DNA from: Algoriphagus sp.
Lineage (GTDB): Bacteria > Bacteroidota > Bacteroidia > Cytophagales > Cyclobacteriaceae
Assembly: GCF_030694375.1 (NCBI RefSeq)
Contig: NZ_JAUXYL010000049.1
Coordinates: forward strand, 186,001-250,000
Reading direction: 5' to 3'
DNA length: 64,000 nucleotides
In this document: positions 49,413 to 57,937 of the stretch, piece after piece
Layout of the letters: every line of letters begins with the position of its first letter
How positions within the stretch are numbered: the stretch's first letter is position 1
Translations under genes and position numbers: made by a program
The notes under the pieces: model-generated
The model's input: the letters and a program-made list of their open reading frames with translations, nothing else
What the model was told of the DNA's origin: nothing
Databases searched by the model: none

Positions 49413-50618
49413 TCACTTAAACGCCTGCAATCCCGTAATCTCCTGTCCAAGAATCAGTAAGTGAATATCGTGAGTGCCTTCGTAAGTCACCACAGATTCC
49501 AAGTTCATCATGTGTCGCATGATCGGATATTCTCCGGTGATTCCCATTCCACCATGGATCTGACGGGCTTCCCGCGCGATGTTCAATGCCATTTCCACAT
49601 TGTTCCGTTTCGCCATGGAAATGTGGACAGTTTTGGCTTTGCCTTCATTCATCATCTTGCCAACTTTCCAAGCCAAAAGTTGGGCTTTGGTAATCTCAGT
49701 AAGCATTTCGGCGAGTTTCTTTTGAGTCAGTTGGAAGCCTCCGATCGGTTTACCAAACTGAATTCGCTCTGCCGCATATCTTCTTGCTGATTCGTAGCAG
49801 TCCATAGCAGCACCGATGGCACCCCAAGCGATTCCGAATCTGGCAGAGTCCAAGCACATCATCGGCGCGCCTAGTCCTGACTTGCCGGGAAGTAGATTTT
49901 CCTTTGGCACTTTCACATTGTCAAAAACAAGCTCGCCGGTGCAGGAAGCTCGAAGAGACCATTTGCCGTGAGTTTCAGGAGTGGTAAAGCCTTCCATTCC
50001 CCGCTCGACGATCAAACCGTGAATTCGTCCTTCTTCATTTTTGGCCCAAACAACTGCTACATCAGCCTTTGGAGAATTGGATATCCACATTTTAGCTCCA
50101 TTGAGCAAGTAGTGATCACCCATATCCTTGAAGTTGGTGACCATGCCGCTTGGATTTGAACCGTGGTCAGGCTCCGTCAAGCCGAAGCAACCCAAAAATT
50201 CGCCTGAAGCTAGTTTTGGCAAAAATCTTCTTCGCTGTTCCTCAGAACCAAACTTATATATCGGATACATCACGAGCGATCCCTGAACTGATGCAGTGGA
50301 TCGCATGCCGGAATCTCCACGCTCGATCTCCTGCATAATCAATCCGTAGGAAATATAATCCAAACCTCCGCCTCCATATTCCTCCGGAAGTTGCGGGCCG
50401 AAAGCACCTACGTCACCGAATTTTTTTACAATTTCATAGGGGAAATGATTTTTTTGCGCCCAGTCTTCGATATAAGGAGAGATTTCTTTTTTGACAAAAT
50501 CCCGAATAGATGAACGTATCAGTTTCTGCTCTTCCGTGAGCAAATCGTCAAGGTCTAGAAAATCAACCCCCTCAAAAAGGTCTTGTTTAAGTGATTTCTG
50601 GATTTCAACAGCCTCCAT
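49413..50618 (-). CDS. gcdH: Glutaryl-CoA dehydrogenase-like acyl-CoA dehydrogenase
   Basis: The 401-residue flavoprotein has the three-domain acyl-CoA dehydrogenase layout: helical N-domain (LTEEQKLIRSSIRDFVKKEI), FAD-binding middle (CFGLTEPDHGSNPSGMVTNF, WISNSPKADVAVVWAKNE) and C-terminal domain (ARQIHGGMGITGEYPIMRHM). The catalytic Glu is in VVTYEGTHDIHLLILGQEIT, and this EGT(H/A)D context plus the GMRSTASVQGSLVM block is typical of glutaryl-CoA dehydrogenase, which oxidises and decarboxylates glutaryl-CoA to crotonyl-CoA. It is divergent from tryptophan 2,3-dioxygenase; tryptophan and lysine breakdown both pass through glutaryl-CoA, so the pairing supports the name. Other acyl-CoA substrates cannot be excluded. 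Confidence 0.9.
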   Translation of the reverse strand: MEAVEIQKSLKQDLFEGVDFLDLDDLLTEEQKLIRSSIRDFVKKEISPYIEDWAQKNHFPYEIVKKFGDVGAFGPQLPEEYGGGGLDYISYGLIMQEIERGDSGMRSTASVQGSLVMYPIYKFGSEEQRRRFLPKLASGEFLGCFGLTEPDHGSNPSGMVTNFKDMGDHYLLNGAKMWISNSPKADVAVVWAKNEEGRIHGLIVERGMEGFTTPETHGKWSLRASCTGELVFDNVKVPKENLLPGKSGLGAPMMCLDSARFGIAWGAIGAAMDCYESARRYAAERIQFGKPIGGFQLTQKKLAEMLTEITKAQLLAWKVGKMMNEGKAKTVHISMAKRNNVEMALNIAREARQIHGGMGITGEYPIMRHMMNLESVVTYEGTHDIHLLILGQEITGLQAFK

Positions 50619-50735
50619 AATATATTTTGTTTATTTTTGGGAATCAGTCATTTTTGCCGCAAAGGAAAGTAGCAGCTGCCCCGAAATTAAGGAGAAAGCT
50701 GCTGAATTAACTACCTTTTTGACTAAAAAATCCAC

Positions 50736-51707
50736 ATGCACGAAGCTCAGTTCGATCCGAAGATTTTAGATAAAATACATCAACTCCAGGAAAAGTTTAA
50801 AGCCTCCGGTCAGGATATGCTTTCCTATCTTGAAGGTCTGCTCTATGCCGATTACCTGACCTATTGGGAATACATCAATTTGGATGTTTTGCTATCATTG
50901 CAGCAGCCCAAAACCAGTTTTAAAGACGAGAAGATTTTTATCATCTACCATCAGATTACTGAATTATACTTTAAGCTGATCATCTCTGAAATGGAGCAGA
51001 TCGCAGACCAAAACCCAATTTCGGAGGGTTTTTTCAAAGCTAGGCTGGAACGAATCCTGATGTATTTGGATCATTTGATCAGTTCCTTTGCCATGATGTG
51101 GAAAGGAATGGAGCGAGAGCAATTTCTCAAATTCCGAATGTCACTTTTGCCATCTTCGGGTTTTCAGAGTGCCCAATATCGCGAAATCGAATTGATGTCG
51201 ACAGATGCGTTTCATCTGATCGTGTTGGGAAAAAGATCCGAATATGATTACCACACTCCTGCTGATGATTTATTTGAAAATCTATATTGGCAGCAGGGAG
51301 CAATCGAATTAGCGACGGGGCAGAAAACTTTAACCCTGAAGAATTTTGAACAGAAATATGGGAAAAAGCTGATTGAGCTGATCGAATCCTATCGGCGGAA
51401 AAATCTCTGGCAGAAATACATGGAACTGGATAAACCATCTGAATCCATGACTGAATTGATGAAGCAGTTTGACCTGAAAGCCAATGTGTTCTGGCCCTTG
51501 GCTCATTACAAATCTGCTGTTCGATACCTACAGCGTGACCCTGTGGATATTGCCGCTACCGGGGGTACCAACTGGCAGAAATACCTGCCTCCGCGATTTC
51601 AGAAAGTGATCTTCTTCCCGGAACTCTGGACAGAACAGGAAATGGAAGAATGGGGTAAAGGCTGGGTAGTGAAGGAGATTTTCGGAGATGAAATTCAGAA
51701 GAGTTAA
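50736..51707 (+). CDS. kynA: Tryptophan 2,3-dioxygenase
   Basis: This 323-residue heme enzyme shows the family blocks TYWEYINLDVLLSLQ, FIIYHQITELYFKLIISEME, MSLLPSSGFQSAQYREIELM and late FWPLAHYKSAVRYL, then ATGGTNWQKYLPPRF and FFPELW. The His of IIYHQITEL is the distal residue and that of LAHYKSA the likely axial heme ligand. It opens the indole ring of tryptophan to N-formylkynurenine in the cytosol. It diverges from gcdH, which acts further down the same degradation route. The upstream box TACCTTTTTG approaches the Bacteroidota -7 but is not exact. Confidence 0.95.
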   Translation: MHEAQFDPKILDKIHQLQEKFKASGQDMLSYLEGLLYADYLTYWEYINLDVLLSLQQPKTSFKDEKIFIIYHQITELYFKLIISEMEQIADQNPISEGFFKARLERILMYLDHLISSFAMMWKGMEREQFLKFRMSLLPSSGFQSAQYREIELMSTDAFHLIVLGKRSEYDYHTPADDLFENLYWQQGAIELATGQKTLTLKNFEQKYGKKLIELIESYRRKNLWQKYMELDKPSESMTELMKQFDLKANVFWPLAHYKSAVRYLQRDPVDIAATGGTNWQKYLPPRFQKVIFFPELWTEQEMEEWGKGWVVKEIFGDEIQKS

Positions 51708-53917
51708 AACTGCTTCAAATAGCTCACTTTGGCGATACCGGATTGATTTTGAATCGGAGTATTCTGAAAATTGCTTTCATTATAAACCAAGTACAAGAAA
51801 CTGAGCGGAGCAAACTCCCAACTTCCCCGTAAGTTGATTCTTGCCTGCTTATCAAAGGTATTGTATTGGTAAAATCCCGAGAGCTGAATCCTTGGATTTG
51901 CAGCAAGTCGGATTCCTGCGGTGAATAAATCAGTGGTAAAATCTGTCAGTTCCGCCCCAAAACCGGTGAAAGAATTATGTTCATACCCAAGCTCTGCGGC
52001 AATATGCGGAATCGGTGCAATCCGACTGCTGAGTGAGAGGGTATTCAACTTCCCATTGAAATAGCCACCAAATGTAAATCGTGCGTCCAAACTGACTTTT
52101 TTGGATTGGTCCAGGCGATACCTAAGGGCATGTCTGGTAAAATCATACCTACCTGGAATAATCTTTTGACCAAGAATCGGGAAAGCAAAATCATAATTTT
52201 GGATGGTTGGGGAGACTGTATAGGTGATCAAGCCATTTGACCGGGTGATAATGTAGATCGGAAAAATGTCCACACTGAGTTCCTGAGTCTGCAAGGTAGT
52301 AGTGGTCTGATACCAGTTTACAAATAATCCCGGATCCCAGCGTCTGATGTGCTTGGAGAGCCATCCTTTTTCTGGCCTCCAGATGTAATATCCTCCAGGA
52401 TTGGAATACATAGTATTGTTGGCAAAGACAAAACCCATCCCCGGTAAATACTTTTCATCCACCAATCGGGTGACCCATCCTGCGTACCAGTTGTTTGGAA
52501 ACCATCCCGCATAAAAAGACCCTGCAAAACCGATACTGTCATTGGAGTTTTGACGGGAGGCACTGGCCAAATAGGTTATCGTCCAAGTGTCGTTTGGCCG
52601 GATCAGTCCATCGAGCGTCAGCGTTGTATTAGACTGGCTTGTAAAACCCTTTTCCGGCTGGTTTTCATCATTCCGTTGGGTGAGCATGACCCCGATGTTG
52701 TTCTGCTTTCCGTAGTTTTTCAGATAGCGGAGAAGGGAGAAACTGACCGGAGCCTGGAAATCCGTACCCTGCTGATGTACATAGAGTCCAGCCAGGGTTC
52801 TTTTTTGATTTCGGTCCGTGAATCTCGCTCCCGCATCAATCGGGATTGGATCTGAATTAAATTGGGAATTTGCCAGTCCGATGGTTCTGCTGAAAAACGG
52901 CTTCAGTCCCGGGCTGTCAGCCCCGGAGTAGATTCCGCTGTTTTCGAGAAAAAATTGCCTTCGCTCAGGGAAAAACACATTGAAGCGCGTGAGATTATTT
53001 ACAGCTCGATCCACATCCGCCTGTGCAAAGTCTGTATTGAAAGTAAGATCCAAAACAGAACTTGGAGTAATTGCCCATTTGATTTCACCACCGGCCTTCC
53101 ATTCAGTAGTACTTGTCGTTTCTCCAGCTGAATTGATGGATTGGCTGGTTTGCGCCAAGCCATAAGGCTGAACCCTGAAATTCACCGAAGGGGGAGGGAG
53201 GTCCAATCCTTTCAATTGGGCAGCATAGGTCATTCTGTATGGAGAAAATGCCTGTGGAATCGCAGGAAAAACGGTTTGCTCGTAGTCCCGTCTTGCCAAT
53301 CTTGCGAGGGTAATTCCCCAAGATATTGAATCAGCTTCATTTTCGGGTTTGCTGTATCGGATGGACTTAAATGGAATAGCCATTTCCACGATATAGCCCG
53401 AATCCAGGATGGTGGTCCGGACTTTCCACAGGGCATCCCAATCATTATCACGAAAAGAGTCGTCAAAGACCTGAAGATCCCGCTGATTTCCATAGGGTGT
53501 TGCCTGAAAGCTGACATTGAAGCGTCTTAGGTTTTGCGGATCTAACTGGAGGTAAAAGACGTCATTTTCTCCATAGATAAAATCCCTGCGAAGATCCTGA
53601 ACTCGTACACCCTTTTTTCCCAAACTATCTGCACAAAATGCACCGATGTAAAGATTTTGGTCATCGAATAGAATTCTTACCGAGGTAGGGTGTTTCACAG
53701 GAGCTGCTTGCCTCGGTTCCATAGCAAAGAAATCTTCGATTGGAATCGCCTGCTGCCAATCTGGTTCATCAAGTCTTCCATCAATGGTGATTTTTGAGTT
53801 GGTTTTGGTGGCAAAAATCTCCGGAGAATTGGCCGGCGGAGGAAAATTTTCGACTGTTTGTGATATGGATTCTAGTGAAAATCCTAGATAGAACGCAAAA
53901 CAAATGAAACGTTTCAT
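51704..53917 (-). CDS. DUF5916 outer-membrane protein with CBM9-like N-terminus
   Basis: The product has 737 residues. After a signal peptide (FICFAFYLGFSLESISQ) comes a carbohydrate-binding family 9-like sandwich (about 35-230; KITIDGRLDEPDWQQAIPIE, VRILFDDQNLYIGAFCAD, IVEMAIPFKSIRYSK). The DUF5916 region then begins with LDLTFNTDFAQADVDRAVNN and FFPERRQFFLENSGIYSG and continues as many amphipathic strands to a terminal KVSYLKQF, ending in Phe like outer-membrane barrels. The role is unknown; glycan or metal-chelate handling is often proposed. Its start overlaps the stop of an ABC permease gene by 4 bp, so it is the last gene of that transporter's unit. Its last 4 bp also overlap kynA's end on the other strand. 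Confidence 0.9.
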   Translation of the reverse strand: MKRFICFAFYLGFSLESISQTVENFPPPANSPEIFATKTNSKITIDGRLDEPDWQQAIPIEDFFAMEPRQAAPVKHPTSVRILFDDQNLYIGAFCADSLGKKGVRVQDLRRDFIYGENDVFYLQLDPQNLRRFNVSFQATPYGNQRDLQVFDDSFRDNDWDALWKVRTTILDSGYIVEMAIPFKSIRYSKPENEADSISWGITLARLARRDYEQTVFPAIPQAFSPYRMTYAAQLKGLDLPPPSVNFRVQPYGLAQTSQSINSAGETTSTTEWKAGGEIKWAITPSSVLDLTFNTDFAQADVDRAVNNLTRFNVFFPERRQFFLENSGIYSGADSPGLKPFFSRTIGLANSQFNSDPIPIDAGARFTDRNQKRTLAGLYVHQQGTDFQAPVSFSLLRYLKNYGKQNNIGVMLTQRNDENQPEKGFTSQSNTTLTLDGLIRPNDTWTITYLASASRQNSNDSIGFAGSFYAGWFPNNWYAGWVTRLVDEKYLPGMGFVFANNTMYSNPGGYYIWRPEKGWLSKHIRRWDPGLFVNWYQTTTTLQTQELSVDIFPIYIITRSNGLITYTVSPTIQNYDFAFPILGQKIIPGRYDFTRHALRYRLDQSKKVSLDARFTFGGYFNGKLNTLSLSSRIAPIPHIAAELGYEHNSFTGFGAELTDFTTDLFTAGIRLAANPRIQLSGFYQYNTFDKQARINLRGSWEFAPLSFLYLVYNESNFQNTPIQNQSGIAKVSYLKQF

Positions 53918-55236
53918 TTCTTGAGTAATGCCTCGTATTTTTGAAAGCGTTCCACATCGATTTTTTCCTCATTCCATTCCTCCAATATCAGCGATTTACA
54001 GAGTTTAAGATTGCTGTGTTGTATTTCCTTTCTGTAGTTTTGATAGGAAACATAGTCCGTTTCAGCCAGTTTAAATAAATAGTTTTGAACTCCAAGGATA
54101 GGGTTAAACCAATAAGATTTTTTGATAAATGCATTCTTCTCATCAAATCCCTTTTCAACTTTTTCACTTACCTCAGCCATGTGAAATGACATTTCAGTTC
54201 GATAAAGTCCACCTTTTACCATCGGGTTGAGTAAGCTATCGGGCTGGTTTCCAAGTTTGGAGGATTTTAATTCTGGTATTTTTTGAGCGACTAGTGACCA
54301 GATTTCACCAAATTCTTTGGCATATATTACTTCAGGCTCTTCCCGCTTTGCGTCCAGAAAATCAACCATCAAATTGTTCGGATACTTGATACTTGCGGCC
54401 TGATGCACCGCGCCAGGGATCGCCAAAGCAAAAATCACCCAAACCATCGTCAGTGCCATCGCTTGGGAAGTTTGACCCAATTGCAGATGAATGATTCCAA
54501 TGATCAGGAACAGCCAAAACCAGAGATAAGCCAAGACTACTCCGATGAAAAGAAAGAGCGATGAACCTGATTGATTCAATATTCCAGTTGCAAGTGCAGC
54601 AGAAAGAATCACTACAATAAGGAGCAGTGAGATGAAAATCCCAATGGATACGATTCTTCCAAAAATCCATGGGCTTTGCGTTCCAAGTTGAATTCGGATC
54701 AATTTGAAGACTAGCTTATCTTGCTCATATCCGCCTACTGTAAAGCAAAGGACGATCAGCAAAAGTGGAAGTAGAAAGAGAATTACAAAAGTGAAATCTA
54801 GTGCGCCAAGTGCAATTCGCTCCGGGTTACTGATTTCAGCTGCCAGATCACTATCATAGGCAGTAGACCACACATTGACGCGCTTGTAGAAGCCAAACTG
54901 CTCAGCTTGTCCAATAGTGTAGACCATCAGGGGTGATGGAGTTTTATTGACGTGGTGATTGGCATACCACATCGCATAGAATGGAGTTTGGACATTGACC
55001 CAAGCCCGATCTTCAGGGCCTTTTTGATCATTTTTGATCCATTCCAATGCTGATTCTCGCATTACTTTCGCTTCAGTTTCTACCTTTTGAAGCGTTGCAA
55101 GCTGTTTTTCCCGAAGGGCATAGCCATTTCGGATTGCAAAGCCAGCAGCAATAAGAAATAAGAAAACGGCAATAATTTTATGGGTTGATCGGGTAAAACT
55201 GATCCATTCCCACTTCAAATAATTTGAAAAGCTCAT
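53914..55236 (-). CDS. ABC-2 type permease, DUF3526 (second of two)
   Basis: The 440-residue inner-membrane protein has one N-terminal helix (HKIIAVFLFLIAAGFAIRNG), a periplasmic stretch of about 120 residues (VQTPFYAMWYANHHVNKTPS) and five or six further helices (ALDFTFVILFLLPLLLIVLC, ISLLLIVVILSAALATGILN, FIGVVLAYLWFWLFLIIGII). This is the DUF3526 arrangement. It shares its order of parts with the upstream permease, so the two form a heterodimer with the ATPase encoded at 56727. Direction and cargo are unknown. It starts inside the stop of the upstream permease and its end overlaps the DUF5916 start by 4 bp. Confidence 0.9.
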   Translation of the reverse strand: MSFSNYLKWEWISFTRSTHKIIAVFLFLIAAGFAIRNGYALREKQLATLQKVETEAKVMRESALEWIKNDQKGPEDRAWVNVQTPFYAMWYANHHVNKTPSPLMVYTIGQAEQFGFYKRVNVWSTAYDSDLAAEISNPERIALGALDFTFVILFLLPLLLIVLCFTVGGYEQDKLVFKLIRIQLGTQSPWIFGRIVSIGIFISLLLIVVILSAALATGILNQSGSSLFLFIGVVLAYLWFWLFLIIGIIHLQLGQTSQAMALTMVWVIFALAIPGAVHQAASIKYPNNLMVDFLDAKREEPEVIYAKEFGEIWSLVAQKIPELKSSKLGNQPDSLLNPMVKGGLYRTEMSFHMAEVSEKVEKGFDEKNAFIKKSYWFNPILGVQNYLFKLAETDYVSYQNYRKEIQHSNLKLCKSLILEEWNEEKIDVERFQKYEALLKK

Positions 55237-56633
55237 AGATGAAATTTGCTAGAATTGATCAATAAAAAACCTCCGATAACCCAGCCGAAGAGGATAAGCA
55301 TATCAGACCAAAGCGATTTGAAAAGCTGATTCATGGGAATCGATTGATAACTGAAATCTGCCAGTGATTGATAAAACTCCTGATCTGCTTTCCATTCCCA
55401 GTCTCCGGTTTTACTTCCTCCGTAGGCTTGTTTGTCATTTAGTTCTTTGATAAAGCTTCTGCGATAGCTTTCAGCTTTCAGCATAAAATCCACGTGGTGG
55501 AAATAGTCAGTTCCACTGAGTCCCATGCTGAGACTTTGCAAGCTTTGAAGGGGATTGGGGATCGCACTGACTTGTGTGACCGTTTTTTGCTTTCGCAGTA
55601 CAGCATAGAGATCACCGAAGTGCTTGTCCCAGACGACATTTCCGATTTCTTCATCAGCTTGCATCATCACTCCATCGAAGTTGATTGGTAATTCCTCGAC
55701 GGAGGCCACTTGATACTGACGCAGTACCGAATCTTTCAGGAAGGCAAGTTTTTCCTCCTCCGGATTGTGCCCATCCAGCCCAGATGCCCGGTCAGCTTTC
55801 ATGCCTGCGGAAAACTCCTGCCGAGTTGGCAGCTTGTAGAGTTGCTCGGCAAGTGTGCCTGAGATTTTTGGTAAAAAGACTCCCCACACGATCCAGCAAG
55901 CCAGCATCACGCTGAGTGCTGTGCCTGCTTGCCTCATGTTGGCACTTAGAAAAGCCGTGAAACTGCAGATAATCCAGTAAAAAGCAGCATAGCTCAAACC
56001 GATAAAAATTGTTCTCAAAATGATCTCCTGCGTGAGGAAATTGGATTGTAAGACTAATTGCAACCCTAAGGTGAAAATCAAAAAGACGATACTCAATAGC
56101 CAATAAGCGATGATTTTTCCAAAAAGGATACTTCTGAAATCTCCTCCCTGTACCAGTAGAATTCGGATTCTATCTGATTCTCGCTCTGACCTAATCGAAG
56201 AGAATGCCATGAAAATCAACAACAAAGGAATAATCAGCTGAAGCAAAAGTGAAGGACGTAACTTGCCAAATCGTGAGGCCATCAAGGATTGGGAAGCTTC
56301 ACTGAATTGAACTTCATTTTGACGGTGTCCTTCGAGGTAAAGGGTTTTGCCCACTACGCCATTTACTCCTTCGTCAAATCCGGTCAAGGCACTTGTTGGC
56401 TTGAATAAGTAAGTGCCGTAATGTGCGGCATTGTGTGGATTTCCAGCTTCTTGGTTGTCCCATTGGGCTCTGATATGAGCGGAGGCAGAAAGCTCCAGTT
56501 CGTTCAGTTTTTTAGTTTCAGCAGTGCCGAGATAGGACGTTAAACCTAAGATTAATAGCAATACCAGCACAAGCCCAACAAACCATGGGTTTCTATTGAG
56601 TAACACCCATTCATTAAGTAGTAGTGTTTTCAT
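55233..56633 (-). CDS. ABC-2 type permease, DUF3526 (first of two)
   Basis: This 466-residue permease has an N-terminal helix (NPWFVGLVLVLLLILGLTSY), a periplasmic region with a similar HYGTYLFKPTSALTGFDEG element, and a block of helices (LLLQLIIPLLLIFMAFSSIR, FGKIIAYWLLSIVFLIFTLG, AGTALSVMLACWIVWGVFLP), then a long loop and a last helix (MLILFGWVIGGFLLIN). The segment FSSIRSERESDRIRILLVQG fits the conserved ABC-2 loop after the second helix. It follows the ATPase gene by 93 bp and overlaps the second permease by 4 bp. Confidence 0.9.
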   Translation of the reverse strand: MKTLLLNEWVLLNRNPWFVGLVLVLLLILGLTSYLGTAETKKLNELELSASAHIRAQWDNQEAGNPHNAAHYGTYLFKPTSALTGFDEGVNGVVGKTLYLEGHRQNEVQFSEASQSLMASRFGKLRPSLLLQLIIPLLLIFMAFSSIRSERESDRIRILLVQGGDFRSILFGKIIAYWLLSIVFLIFTLGLQLVLQSNFLTQEIILRTIFIGLSYAAFYWIICSFTAFLSANMRQAGTALSVMLACWIVWGVFLPKISGTLAEQLYKLPTRQEFSAGMKADRASGLDGHNPEEEKLAFLKDSVLRQYQVASVEELPINFDGVMMQADEEIGNVVWDKHFGDLYAVLRKQKTVTQVSAIPNPLQSLQSLSMGLSGTDYFHHVDFMLKAESYRRSFIKELNDKQAYGGSKTGDWEWKADQEFYQSLADFSYQSIPMNQLFKSLWSDMLILFGWVIGGFLLINSSKFHL

Positions 56634-56726
56634 CTTGTAATTAGTTAATCGGCAATTGGATTATTAGGAACGATGAAAGAAAGAGAGGAAGGATGGGGCC
56701 ATTTTCTAGCCCAAATGATTTTGGGT

Positions 56727-57425
56727 TTAAACGATAGTTCCTAAGTAAATTTCCTCCAAATCATTAGCTGTCACAGTGCTGGCTTGTAGCGTTTTCAGCA
56801 ATTGGCCTTGATAGATTATGCCGATCCGATCTGCGGTCTCTTTTACCCGAAACAAGTCATGAGAAGCCATCAAAATGGTAGTACCTATCTTGGATAGTTT
56901 GTGGATCAGGTCAGAGAGTTCTTTGCTTGCTGATGGATCCAGGCCACTTGATGGTTCATCCATTAAAAGTATTTTCGCCTTTTTGGCGTAAGCAATGGCA
57001 ATTCCTACTTTTTGTCTCATGCCCTTTGAATAGCCCTCCAAGGAACGGGTCATTGCATTTTCCTGTAATCCGCAAATAGCTAAAAACTCCTTAAGCTCTT
57101 GGTCTGAATAGGAGGTACCAGCCAATTGCGTGAAATACTTCAGATTTTCTAAGCCAGTTAGCTGGGGATATAGATTGACATTTTCCGGGATGTATCCGAT
57201 GATTTTTCGGGCTTCAGCACTTTCTTTAAATGGGTCCAAACCTGCAACTGTGAGCTTTCCTTCCTCGGGTTGGAGAAAACCAAGTAGAAGATTTATTGTG
57301 GTAGTTTTTCCTGCCCCGTTCGGACCGAGTAAGGCAAATATTTCTCCCTCAGGGATTTCCAGAGAAAAATCATTTAAAGCCAAATGGTCTTTAAATCGCT
57401 TGCTGACGTGTTGGATTGAGATCAT
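56727..57425 (-). CDS. ABC transporter ATP-binding protein
   Basis: The 232-residue ATPase starts at ATG 57425 (MISIQHVSKRFKDHLALNDF). A longer frame to 57536 exists, but its 37 extra residues lie over the operator-like repeats and are not homologous to this family. It has Walker A GPNGAGKTTTINLLLG, signature LEGYSKGMRQKVGIAIAYAK, Walker B ILLMDEPSSGLDPSASKEL and the switch His (MASHDLF). It powers the two DUF3526 permeases downstream. Two inverted repeats immediately before the start suggest a GntR-type repressor encoded elsewhere. Confidence 0.96.
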   Translation of the reverse strand: MISIQHVSKRFKDHLALNDFSLEIPEGEIFALLGPNGAGKTTTINLLLGFLQPEEGKLTVAGLDPFKESAEARKIIGYIPENVNLYPQLTGLENLKYFTQLAGTSYSDQELKEFLAICGLQENAMTRSLEGYSKGMRQKVGIAIAYAKKAKILLMDEPSSGLDPSASKELSDLIHKLSKIGTTILMASHDLFRVKETADRIGIIYQGQLLKTLQASTVTANDLEEIYLGTIV

Positions 57426-57429
57426 ATAA

Positions 57430-57470
57430 ATGCAATTATGTTGCATAAATATAAATGCAATATTATTGCT
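57430..57470. promoter_or_regulatory. Tandem inverted-repeat operator before the ABC operon
   Basis: ATGCAA-TTATG-TTGCAT lies at 57430-57446, and a second copy ATGCAA-TATTA-TTGCT at 57455-57470. Both half-sites and the 5-bp spacer repeat, with dyads about 25 bp apart. They begin 5 bp upstream of the chosen start codon. Two dimers on one face of the DNA would fit a cooperative repressor such as a YtrA-type GntR factor; no such gene is nearby. Confidence 0.6.
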
Positions 57471-57507
57471 AAAGCAAAAAAGAAATAAAAAAATCCCGGT
57501 GTTTGAG

Positions 57508-57530
57508 AAAAAAAGCTGTCTGTTAGACAG
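57508..57530 (-). terminator. Terminator of the copper genes
   Basis: CTGTCT (57516-57521), loop GTT and AGACAG (57525-57530) form a hairpin that on the minus strand is followed by C and seven T. It is 72 bp past the small HMA gene's stop. A second imperfect hairpin (GAAGACGTAAGG/CCTACGTCTTC, 57561-57590) lies in between without a T-run. Confidence 0.7.
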
Positions 57531-57601
57531 ATGCAAGGATTTAGCTACGGGCGTGTGGGAGAAGACGTAAGGTTTAAATCCTACGTCTTCAGGGGTAAAT
57601 T

Positions 57602-57814
57602 CTATTCTATTAAATTTGCCAAAAATCCAGCCTTTAAGACTGCCTTTTTGATATCCTCTGCTTGCAGATTTTCGGTTTTTACAGTAAGCGTGCGCTCAGG
57701 GTCCTGAAGATCAACATCCCAAGATTGGATGTCGCTTTGCTCATCGAGCTTTGGAGTTACTTTTGCGAGGCAGTTAGTGCACTGGATGTTGGTTTTGAAT
57801 TTTAAAGTTTTCAT
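57602..57814 (-). CDS. Small heavy-metal-associated (HMA) protein
   Basis: This is a 70-residue copper-chaperone-like domain, start ATG 57814 (MKTLKFKTNIQCTNCLAKVT); an upstream ATG adds 11 basic residues and is not favoured. It has the CxxC as CTNC, with Asn-Ile-Gln where CopZ has GM(T/H). The ferredoxin-like pattern follows (SDIQSWDVDLQDPERTLTVK, DIKKAVLKAGF). The absent Met before the first Cys may alter metal preference. It lies 123 bp after CopA on the same strand and would deliver Cu(I) to it or buffer it. Confidence 0.85.
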   Translation of the reverse strand: MKTLKFKTNIQCTNCLAKVTPKLDEQSDIQSWDVDLQDPERTLTVKTENLQAEDIKKAVLKAGFLANLIE

Positions 57815-57937
57815 TTTTTTGGATTTTAGATAAAAGATTTTAGACACAAGATGTTAAATGCAAGACAAGACTTTGCTAGATTTTAACTCAATTTGGTTTT
57901 CAGGTCGGAGTACTTTTTTAGTTCGTAAATCGATTTT

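Noticed and set aside
57426..57536. N-terminal extension of the ABC ATPase
   Set aside because: The extension translates the operator repeats and the copper-gene terminator; family members begin at MISIQHVSKRF.
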